This document shows, piece by piece, positions 1-4,803 of a DNA stretch of 7,635 bases. The stretch lies in the NCBI GenBank assembly GCA_964472295.1, contig CAYYJQ010000068.1, forward strand, positions 1 through 7,635, read 5' to 3'. The number at the start of each line of letters is the position of its first letter. The first letter of the stretch is position 1. The notes under the pieces were generated by a model. It was not told where the DNA came from, made no database searches, and saw nothing but the letters and a program-made list of their open reading frames with translations. This DNA is from JAJRZX01 sp964472295. GTDB taxonomy: Bacteria > Desulfobacterota > GWC2-55-46 > JADFVP01. Made by a program: the position numbers and the translations under genes.

Positions 1-611
1 GAGCCCTCGTGTATGAGGCGCGTGAACTTTGCCACGGCCATGTCGGGCCTGCCCCGTTCGCCGTATACGGTGAAGAACCTCATGCACGTTACAGGTAGTT
101 CGTATAGGTGGGAGTATGTGTAACACATGAGTTCCGAGGCGCGTTTTGTCGCGGCATATGGAGAGATGGGGCCCTCGAGGGGGTCGTCCTCTGAGAAGGG
201 GACCTTGGAGTTCATGCCGTAGACAGATGAAGATGATGCGAAAACAAGGTTTTTGAGTCGTATTTTGCGGGAGGCCTCAAGGACGTTGAGCGTGCCCATT
301 GAGTTGACCTCTTCGTAGAGCACGGGGTCTTCTATGCTCGGGCGCACTCCCGCGCGGGCCGCTATGTGGCAGACCACGTCGGGCCTCTCTGTCTCGAATA
401 CGGTCGTTAGCCTTACGCCGTCGCGGATGTCGAGTTCATAGAGGCGGTAGGCCGGGTTGTCCATGGCAGAGGCGATGTTGCGTCTCTTTATGGCCGGGTC
501 GTAAAAGTCGTTGAAGTTGTCTATAACGACGACGTTCTCGCCCATTTCAAGGAGGTTGTCCGCGAGGGTAGAGCCTATGAAGCCGGCCCCGCCTGTTATG
601 AGAATTTTCAT
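1..611 (-). CDS. NAD-dependent sugar-nucleotide epimerase, UDP-glucuronate 4-epimerase-like, 3' end outside window
   Basis: This is an extended short-chain dehydrogenase/reductase acting on a nucleotide sugar, probably supplying precursors for LPS, capsule or exopolysaccharide in the cytoplasm. About 203 N-terminal residues are visible. They contain the NAD-binding glycine motif TGGAGFIG (6-13), an acidic residue closing the second strand (D31), D61, the catalytic serine stretch SSSSVYG (about 126-132) and the YxxxK pair Y152/K156 in PYAATK. The stretches IDNFNDFYD (30-38), ARAGVRPSIEDP (85-96) and RFFTVYGERGRPDMA (178-192) resemble UDP-glucuronate 4-epimerases of the CapI/LpsL type more than GalE, but other epimerases or dehydratases of the family remain possible because the substrate-specific C-terminal half is missing. 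The ATG sits exactly where the family starts. No Shine-Dalgarno sequence precedes it (see the promoter at 618-647). It is separated from the cluster upstream by repeats and a probable terminator, so it is likely its own unit. Confidence 0.93.
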   Translation of the reverse strand, partial: MKILITGGAGFIGSTLADNLLEMGENVVVIDNFNDFYDPAIKRRNIASAMDNPAYRLYELDIRDGVRLTTVFETERPDVVCHIAARAGVRPSIEDPVLYEEVNSMGTLNVLEASRKIRLKNLVFASSSSVYGMNSKVPFSEDDPLEGPISPYAATKRASELMCYTYSHLYELPVTCMRFFTVYGERGRPDMAVAKFTRLIHEG

Positions 612-617
612 GGGAAC

Positions 618-647
618 AGGCTAACACAGGCGGGCAAGAGGGGTCAA
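618..647 (-). promoter_or_regulatory. Possible promoter of the epimerase gene, implying a leaderless mRNA
   Basis: On the minus strand TTGACC (642-647) is followed after 18 bases by TAGCCT (618-623). The -10 resembles the TAGCAT seen in the nadD promoter of this window. Transcription would start about 7 bases further on, at or next to the A of the ATG at 611. That agrees with the absence of any Shine-Dalgarno sequence upstream of this start. The -10 match is weak (3 of 6), so this is tentative. Confidence 0.35.
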
Positions 648-734
648 GGATACATGGGGGGGTAATGGCTTTTTTAGGGTCTCTTCCCGAGGAAATCGGC
701 GAAGGGCGCATCTGGGCTTGCCGTTTTGCCCGCC

Positions 735-762
735 ACCCTTCGACAGGCTCAGGGCGAACGGT
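735..762. repeat. REP-type palindromic repeat (RPEPVEG / STGSGRT signature)
   Basis: The core CCCTTCGACAGGCTC followed by AGGGCGAACGG matches a palindromic repeat widespread in bacterial intergenic DNA. When translated it gives the tell-tale peptides STGSGRT (plus) and RPEPVEG or ALSLSKG (minus), which are common annotation artefacts. The imperfect dyad can pair CCCT (736-739) with AGGG (751-754), or TTCG (739-742) with CGAA (755-758). Related repeats are known to be mobilised by REP-associated tyrosine transposases (RAYTs); none is encoded in this window. It lies immediately beside copy 1 of the two-hairpin element. Confidence 0.7.
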
Positions 763-848
763 TTTATTATTGGTAGGGTGGGCTGCGCCCACCAAAAGAA
801 GAGAAACAAACGAGAAAGAAGCGGGCTTCGCCCGCATATTGGAAAACC
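760..848 (+). repeat. Two-hairpin dispersed repeat, copy 1
   Basis: In order on the plus strand: outer arm GGTTTT (760-765), hairpin A GTGGGC-TGC-GCCCAC (778-792), an A/G-rich linker ending AAACAAACGAGAAAGAA (804-820), hairpin B GCGGGC-TTC-GCCCGC (821-835), CATATT (835-840) and outer arm AAAACC (843-848). A second copy in the opposite orientation lies at 4698-4803. The linker ends match at 15 of 17 positions, and both stems differ by compensating base changes. The element ends on the last base of the stop codon of the zinc-ribbon gene. I do not recognise it as a named family. Confidence 0.7.
794..835 (-). terminator. Probable intrinsic terminator of the nadD-to-zinc-ribbon cluster
   Basis: Read on the minus strand, about 12 bases after the zinc-ribbon stop codon comes a 6-bp, all-G/C stem with a GAA loop (821-835). 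It is followed by a pyrimidine-rich, T-dominated tail (794-820) beginning TTCTTTCTCGTTTG. This fits a rho-independent terminator at the end of the co-directional gene run. It is built from hairpin B and the linker of repeat copy 1. The tail is interrupted by C and G residues, so efficiency is uncertain. Confidence 0.55.
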
Positions 849-1021
849 TAAAAATCCTCGTCAAGGTATATCTTCTCCGCCTTTTTTCGGAGTTTAAGCG
901 GGCACTGGCAGAAGGGGCAGTATATCTGGTCTCCGGTCCTGTCTTCTTCTGATATGGGCACCTCGGCGTCGCAGAGCGGGCACTCAAGATACCCGGAAAA
1001 GGTCTCGCTGTTATAGGTCAT
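848..1021 (-). CDS. Small zinc-ribbon protein (57 aa), LysW-like in layout, function unknown
   Basis: The complete 57-residue protein has two zinc knuckles, CPLC (C14, C17) and CPFC (C35, C38), with an extra C40, 17 residues between the pairs and an acidic tail ending LDEDF. Size, the AEV-to-GD spacing between knuckles and the acidic C-terminus resemble LysW/ArgW amino-group carrier proteins. However, their terminal EDWGE with its functional C-terminal glutamate is absent, and no lysine- or arginine-biosynthesis gene is nearby. It may instead be a small zinc-binding regulatory or structural protein. The ATG at 1019-1021 follows a purine-rich AAGGGGGG (1029-1036) at 7 bases. It starts 38 bases after the end of gpmI and is the last gene of the cluster. 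It is easily missed because of its length. That it is a real gene is well supported; its role is not. Confidence 0.83.
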   Translation of the reverse strand: MTYNSETFSGYLECPLCDAEVPISEEDRTGDQIYCPFCQCPLKLRKKAEKIYLDEDF

Positions 1022-1059
1022 GGCGCTTCCCCCCTTGAACGCCGGCTCGTTGCCGCTAA

Positions 1060-2583
1060 TTAAAAGAGCGGCTCCCCTGTCATTTCCGCTGGTTGTTCAA
1101 TGCCCATTATCTTGAGGATTGTTGGCGCAATGTCCTTGAGCCCCCCGCCCTTCCTCAGTTCCACGTCCTTAAGGTCATTGTCCACGAGTATAAAGGGGAC
1201 CTTGCTCGCCATATGGGCAGTAAAGGGTTCGCCGGTCTTTTCGTCTATCATGCGCTCCACATTGCCGTGGTCCGAGGTAATAATAAGGCTCCACCCCTTT
1301 TCACGGGCAGTTGAACTTACCTTGTCCACAGCCCTGTCCACGGCCTCGCAGGCCTTTACAGCGGCAGTAAGGTCGCCGGTGTGCCCCACCATGTCGCCGT
1401 TGGCTATGTTCATGAGGATAAAGGAGTACTTGTCCTCAGAGAGTTTCTCCGTTGCCGCTGTTGCTATCTCCATGGCCCGCATCTCCGGGACAAGGTCATA
1501 GGTGGCAACGTCCTTTATGGAGGGGATTACGAGTCTGTCCTCGCCCTTGAAGGGTTTTTCCAGGCCCCCGTTAAAGAAGAAGGTAACATGGGCGTACTTC
1601 TCGGTCTCGCTTACGCGGAACTGCCTGAGTCCCTTGCTTGAGAGGACCTCTCCGAGGATGTTCCTGAGTTTTTCGGGCCTGAAGAGCACTGGCACCTTGA
1701 GGCGCTCATCATAGGGGGTCATGGTGGCTACGCCCGCAAGGTCCGGCGCCTTTCCCCTCTCAAAGCCCTCGAAGTCTTCTACAGTAAAGGCCGTTACGAT
1801 CTCGCGGGCCCTGTCGGCCCTGAAGTTGAAAAATAGAAGGCCATCGCCCTTTGAGACAGGGCGATAGTTTTTCTCTATGATGGTGGGGAGCATGAACTCG
1901 TCGGTAAGACCGACTGCGTAGGAGTCCTTTACAGCCTGAACAGCGTCACTTGCCTTATTGCCCCTGCCGCGCGCCATGGCGTCATAGGCCTTCTGCACGC
2001 GCTCCCAGCGCCTGTCCCTGTCCATGGCATAGTAACGCCCCGAGATGGTGGCAATCCTGCCGGCGCTGGTCTTTTTCATGCGCGCGGAAAGGGCCTCTAT
2101 AAAGCCAAGGCCGCTCTCAGGCGGCGTGTCCCTGCCATCGAGCACGGCATGGACCCGGATGTCCTTTATCCCGCCTTCCGTGGCTATGTCCACAAGGGCG
2201 TACAGGTGCTCTATGTGGCTGTGAACGCCGCCGTTGGATACGAGGCCCGTAAGGTGGAGGGCCCCGCCAGAGTCCCTGGTCTTTCTGATAAGTTCAATGA
2301 GCGTGGGATTTTTGGCGAGGGTCCCCTCCCTTACGGCCCTTGAGATGCGCGTAAGTTCCTGGTATACCACGCGGCCGGAGCCCATGGTAAGGTGGCCCAC
2401 CTCGGAGTTGCCCATCTGCCCCTCTGGAAGGCCCACGGCAAGCCCTGACGTGACAAGTTCCGTCCATGGACAGGTCTTGTAGTATGAGTCGAGCCTTGGC
2501 GTGGAGGCGATGCGTATGGCGTTGCCTTCCTTCCTGGGGTTCAGGCCCCAGCCGTCAAGGACCATGAGACAGACACGTTTCAA
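1060..2583 (-). CDS. gpmI: 2,3-bisphosphoglycerate-independent phosphoglycerate mutase
   Basis: This cytoplasmic enzyme interconverts 3- and 2-phosphoglycerate in glycolysis and gluconeogenesis through a phosphoserine intermediate, using two divalent metal ions (commonly Mn). At 507 residues it is of usual length. The alkaline-phosphatase-fold metal sites are intact: D10 in LDGWG, catalytic S60 in GNSEVGHL, D397 and H401 in GDMVGHTG, D438-H439 in SDHGN, and H457 in TAH. Substrate-binding residues are also present: H121, GRD (150-152), R183, R189, R255 and R258 in FRADR, and K329 in TEKY. The start codon is TTG at 2581-2583. AGAGG (2591-2595) lies 7 bases upstream, and the protein then begins like other family members, nine residues before DGWG. 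The first ATG (2563-2565, residue 7) has no ribosome-binding site. It follows the TPR gene by 61 bases on the same strand. Confidence 0.98.
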   Translation of the reverse strand: MKRVCLMVLDGWGLNPRKEGNAIRIASTPRLDSYYKTCPWTELVTSGLAVGLPEGQMGNSEVGHLTMGSGRVVYQELTRISRAVREGTLAKNPTLIELIRKTRDSGGALHLTGLVSNGGVHSHIEHLYALVDIATEGGIKDIRVHAVLDGRDTPPESGLGFIEALSARMKKTSAGRIATISGRYYAMDRDRRWERVQKAYDAMARGRGNKASDAVQAVKDSYAVGLTDEFMLPTIIEKNYRPVSKGDGLLFFNFRADRAREIVTAFTVEDFEGFERGKAPDLAGVATMTPYDERLKVPVLFRPEKLRNILGEVLSSKGLRQFRVSETEKYAHVTFFFNGGLEKPFKGEDRLVIPSIKDVATYDLVPEMRAMEIATAATEKLSEDKYSFILMNIANGDMVGHTGDLTAAVKACEAVDRAVDKVSSTAREKGWSLIITSDHGNVERMIDEKTGEPFTAHMASKVPFILVDNDLKDVELRKGGGLKDIAPTILKIMGIEQPAEMTGEPLF

Positions 2584-2590
2584 TTTTTTA

Positions 2591-2595
2591 CCTCT
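2591..2595 (-). promoter_or_regulatory. Shine-Dalgarno sequence that fixes the TTG start of gpmI
   Basis: AGAGG, in the context GAAGAGGTAAAAAATTG on the minus strand, lies 7 bases before the TTG at 2583. No comparable purine run precedes the ATG at 2565, so TTG is preferred. Confidence 0.7.
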
Positions 2596-2644
2596 TCAGG
2601 GTGAAAGGGAGGGGGTTCTTTGGCCTTTATATCTCTTTCGGGCC

Positions 2645-3967
2645 TTACCTTGCCTCGGGGTTCATCTCAAGGGTGTTCCACTCGCCGCAGAAACCGCACC
2701 TTCCGGCCCATTGGCTGAAGGTGGTGGAGCAGTGGGAGCAGGTAAAGGACGGCCTCCTGTCCGTGCCTTCTTCCAGACCGAGAACCTGGCCGAAGATCTC
2801 GGCGGCACGGGCGTCATAGCCCTGTTTCTTGTATGCCGCGGCAAGGAGGACCTTGGAGTAGTATGTCTCCTCTCCCTTGACGCGTATTTGCTCAAGTTCG
2901 TCAACGGCCCTCTCCACCATCTCTATCCTCAGGTAGAAGCGGGCAAGGAGAAGCCTCATGTTAACGTCGTCTGGCCGCGCCTCGAGTTCTCTCTTGTACA
3001 GTTCAATCATCTTTTGCGGCGCCGAGGCCTCTACCTGATAGTCTTCTATCCTGAAGAGGAGCGCGGCGCTCCCTGGGGCCAGCGAATAGGCCTTCTCCCA
3101 GACCATGAGGGCCTCGTAGGCCCCGTATTTTTTCTTGTATATGTCGCCAAAGAGGATATTGGCCGGCACAAAGGAGTCGTCTTTTCTGAGGGCATCCTTG
3201 AGGACTTCCTCGGCCCTCTCGATCTTGCCTTCCCTGACAAGGGCGCGGGCCTGCTCGTAAAGAAGGCCCGGCAGTTTGCCGGTATCGTGTCCTTTTCCCC
3301 GGAACCAGCCCTTTTTTCCGCTCTCGACAATCCTCTTCTCAAGTTCCGCGGCCTCGGCCCATTTTTCCTCGTCTATCTTTATATCGCGAAGTTCTCCTAT
3401 GGCGAAGTTGTTGCCTTTTTCGAGTTTCAGGACTTCCTCGAAGGCCCGCTCTGCGCGCTCGGGTTCTCCGGCCTTGCGGGCATAACTGCCAAGGGCTGTA
3501 AGTATGGCCACTGACGAGGGGTTATGGAAGAGTTCGGACTCAAGCGCCTCGGCGGCATCGTGAGGCCCCCCTTCGCGCATGTGAGTCTCGGCAAGGGAGA
3601 GGACCATGGAGAGTTCTCCCGGAAGGGCGAGAAGGGCCTTTTCAATGAGTTCACGGGCGCCCGCGTAGTTGCCGCGCGCCATGGCCTCGAGTCCCTTCCA
3701 GTAGGTCTTTCTTGCCTCTTCAGCGGCCTTTGCCGCCTTTTTCGCCTTGTTGGCCTTTATGGACCTGACGGTGTCGGAGATAAGGGTGTCAAAGCCCATC
3801 ATTACCACCCCAGCCACAAAGCTCAGGACAAGGGCCAGCACAAGGGGCAGGGTGTAGTTCCAGTCCTTTGCGAGGACGAGGGTGACGCTTCCGGGATTTT
3901 CCACGTAGAGGTAGAAAAAACTCGATAGCGCCACAATGGCGAGGAAAAAGAGGAGTTTGATGTTCAT
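2645..3967 (-). CDS. LapA-LapB fusion-like membrane TPR protein with C-terminal rubredoxin-type zinc ribbon
   Basis: The 440-residue inner-membrane protein is probably involved in lipopolysaccharide homeostasis. In enterobacteria LapB (YciM) helps FtsH degrade LpxC and LapA is its small membrane partner. Here residues 1-22 and about 40-59 form two membrane segments joined by ENPGSVTLVLAKDW. This is the layout of the LapA domain, followed by a basic, alanine-rich helix (70-88). Residues ~88-400 are helical TPR-like repeats, for example EPERAERAFEEVLKLEKGN (168-186), IERAEEVLKDAL (249-260) and DARAAEIFGQVLGLE (385-399). The C-terminus carries CSHC (C410, C413) and CGFCGEW (C424, C427), the rubredoxin-like ribbon typical of LapB. 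E. coli LapB has one membrane segment and LapA is separate, so this looks like a fusion. The ATG at 3965-3967 has no clear Shine-Dalgarno sequence. It sits between rlmH and gpmI on the same strand, 106 bases after rlmH. Confidence 0.85.
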   Translation of the reverse strand: MNIKLLFFLAIVALSSFFYLYVENPGSVTLVLAKDWNYTLPLVLALVLSFVAGVVMMGFDTLISDTVRSIKANKAKKAAKAAEEARKTYWKGLEAMARGNYAGARELIEKALLALPGELSMVLSLAETHMREGGPHDAAEALESELFHNPSSVAILTALGSYARKAGEPERAERAFEEVLKLEKGNNFAIGELRDIKIDEEKWAEAAELEKRIVESGKKGWFRGKGHDTGKLPGLLYEQARALVREGKIERAEEVLKDALRKDDSFVPANILFGDIYKKKYGAYEALMVWEKAYSLAPGSAALLFRIEDYQVEASAPQKMIELYKRELEARPDDVNMRLLLARFYLRIEMVERAVDELEQIRVKGEETYYSKVLLAAAYKKQGYDARAAEIFGQVLGLEEGTDRRPSFTCSHCSTTFSQWAGRCGFCGEWNTLEMNPEAR

Positions 3968-3990
3968 GTCTTTATTCCCGGGTTCTCCCT

Positions 3991-4034
3991 GGAAGGCCCC
4001 TCCGAGAGAGGCGGGTCTGGTGAGGGGCCTTTCC
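3991..4034 (-). promoter_or_regulatory. Long GC-rich hairpin in the rlmH-lapAB spacer
   Basis: GGAAGGCCCCTC (3991-4002) and GAGGGGCCTTTCC (4022-4034) form a 12-bp inverted repeat with a one-base bulge and a 19-base loop. It lies 23 bases upstream of the ATG of the TPR gene. No T-run follows on either strand, so it is not a classical intrinsic terminator. It may be a processing or stability element, or a leader structure that separates expression of rlmH from that of the LPS-control gene. Confidence 0.55.
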
Positions 4035-4073
4035 GCAGGCCTTGCGCGCGCCCCTTCTGCTGAAGACCCCTTG

Positions 4074-4553
4074 TCAGTGCGAGTAGGGCTCTCCCCTCAA
4101 GATGGTAAAGGCCCTGTAAACCTGCTCGGCAAGTAAAAGGGCCGCCATCTCATGAGGCAGTGTCATGGGCGAGAGCGATAGGCGCATGTCGGCCTCTTGC
4201 ACAAGGCCGGCATCAAGCCCATAGGGGCCGCCTATGATAAAGGCAAGGTCTTGTCCCTCGTCCCGTTTCTTCTCAATAAAGGCGGCAAGGCCGGAAGATG
4301 TGAAGGCCCTTCCGGACTTTTTTTCCGTAAGGGCTATCTTCATGGTCCCGAGGCCGGAAAGACGCCTCTTTATCCGCCCGGCTTCTTCGAGGAGCCCTTT
4401 ATGCCGTGCCCCGGCCTTCTTGCCCATGGGGCTCTCTTTTATCTCCAGCACCTCGATGGCGCTGTATCTCCTTATCCTCTTAATGTATTCGTCAAAGCCC
4501 TCTTTGAGGAGGCTTTTCTTGAGGGAGCCTGTAAGGACAAATATTATCTTCAT
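4074..4553 (-). CDS. rlmH: 23S rRNA (pseudouridine-1915-N3)-methyltransferase RlmH
   Basis: This SPOUT-class (alpha/beta-knot) methyltransferase uses S-adenosylmethionine to N3-methylate pseudouridine 1915 in helix 69 of 23S rRNA on assembled 70S ribosomes. The 159 residues match the family length of about 155-160. The knot signature is complete: AFIIGGPYGL (104-113), LSLSPMTLPHEMAALLLAEQ (125-144) and the conserved C-terminal RGEPYSH (153-159). The protein begins MKIIFVLTG as expected. The ATG (4551-4553) is preceded by GGAAGG at only one base, an unusually short spacing, and part of that sequence lies in a hairpin (4559-4580). The rsfS-rlmH neighbourhood is conserved across many bacteria (ybeB-ybeA in E. 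coli). Here the two are separated by a 246-bp spacer loaded with inverted repeats. Confidence 0.97.
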   Translation of the reverse strand: MKIIFVLTGSLKKSLLKEGFDEYIKRIRRYSAIEVLEIKESPMGKKAGARHKGLLEEAGRIKRRLSGLGTMKIALTEKKSGRAFTSSGLAAFIEKKRDEGQDLAFIIGGPYGLDAGLVQEADMRLSLSPMTLPHEMAALLLAEQVYRAFTILRGEPYSH

Positions 4554-4558
4554 GCCTT

Positions 4559-4580
4559 CCAGCGGACTTCAGGCCGCTGG
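4559..4580 (-). promoter_or_regulatory. Hairpin overlapping the ribosome-binding site of rlmH
   Basis: CCAGCGG (4559-4565) and CCGCTGG (4574-4580) are perfect 7-bp arms with an 8-base loop. Two bases of the only Shine-Dalgarno-like sequence of rlmH, GGAAGG (4555-4560 on the minus strand), are paired in the stem, which ends 5 bases before the ATG. This could limit translation initiation, but no regulator is evident. Confidence 0.5.
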
Positions 4581-4633
4581 CATTGGTTTTCTTTGAGAGG
4601 CTTTCTTCCTGGCAGAGTGTGCCATTATGCGTA

Positions 4634-4658
4634 ATGTCCCAAAAATCCCGGGGGACAT
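4634..4658. repeat. Inverted repeat in the rsfS-rlmH spacer
   Basis: ATGTCCC (4634-4640) and GGGACAT (4652-4658) are perfect 7-bp arms around an 11-base centre. This is the third distinct dyad of the spacer counted from rlmH toward rsfS. No T-run follows the 3' arm on either strand, and the function is unknown. Confidence 0.5.
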
Positions 4659-4670
4659 GGCTACCCGCTC

Positions 4671-4699
4671 AAAAAACTTTCTTTTTTCCAAAAGAAAGT
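4671..4699 (-). terminator. A/T-rich perfect hairpin with T-tract, weak terminator-like or repeat remnant
   Basis: ACTTTCTTTT (4676-4685) and AAAAGAAAGT (4690-4699) are perfect 10-bp arms with a 4-base loop. On the minus strand the stem is followed by five T residues (4671-4675). The geometry is that of an intrinsic terminator downstream of rsfS, but the stem holds only two G-C pairs and would be weak. Similar AAAAGAAAGT-centred palindromes occur as dispersed repeats in many proteobacterial genomes. It abuts and overlaps by two bases the outer arm of repeat copy 2. Confidence 0.4.
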
Positions 4700-4803
4700 A
4701 AGGAATCTTTTAATATGCGGCCAAAGGCCGCTTCATTCTCTTTTGTTTTTTCCTGCGGGCGAAGCCCGCCAACCCTTCTTCTTCTTCTTTACTGATTCCT
4801 TAC
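4698..4803 (-). repeat. Two-hairpin dispersed repeat, copy 2, with 10-bp terminal inverted repeats
   Basis: In order on the minus strand: outer arm GTAAGGAATC (4803-4794), a GAA-rich stretch, hairpin A GCGGGC-TTC-GCCCGC (4769-4755), a linker ending AAACAAAAGAGAATGAA (4748-4732), hairpin B GCGGCC-TTT-GGCCGC (4731-4717), CATATT (4717-4712) and outer arm GATTCCTTAC (4707-4698). The outer arms are perfect complements. The same order of parts occurs at 760-848. The first outer arm contains the TAA stop codon of rsfS. The A-rich linker after hairpin A lacks the T-tract needed to terminate the rsfS transcript. On the opposite strand hairpin B is followed by a T-rich tail. Confidence 0.7.
4775..4789. 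repeat. (CTT)5 trinucleotide tract
   Basis: Five consecutive CTT units (GAA on the minus strand) lie 10 bases beyond the rsfS stop codon, inside repeat copy 2. Copy 1 has no equivalent tract, so it may be a slippage-prone insertion within this copy. Confidence 0.75.

Noticed and set aside
547..987. Minus-strand 146-codon ORF covering the epimerase start, the repeats and the zinc-ribbon gene
   Set aside because: Its translation is made of REP (RPEPVEG) and two-hairpin repeat sequence and overlaps two genes in another frame. The NMRAKPASFSFV-like stretch is only the translated footprint of the repeat.
2501..3514. Long plus-strand 337-codon ORF
   Set aside because: It lies opposite the TPR gene and the start of gpmI, both with clear domain signatures on the minus strand. 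No recognisable domain is seen in the plus reading, so it is a shadow of codon bias.
4624..4629. CATAAT on the minus strand as a -10 box for an internal rlmH promoter
   Set aside because: It matches 5 of 6, but the expected -35 position holds CCCGGG and the preceding dyad explains the surrounding sequence; too weak to list.
4583..4795. Plus-strand 70-codon ORF in the rsfS-rlmH spacer
   Set aside because: It translates inverted repeats and the CTT tract. Its NMRPKAASFSFVF resembles the footprint of copy 1, confirming repeat homology rather than a gene.
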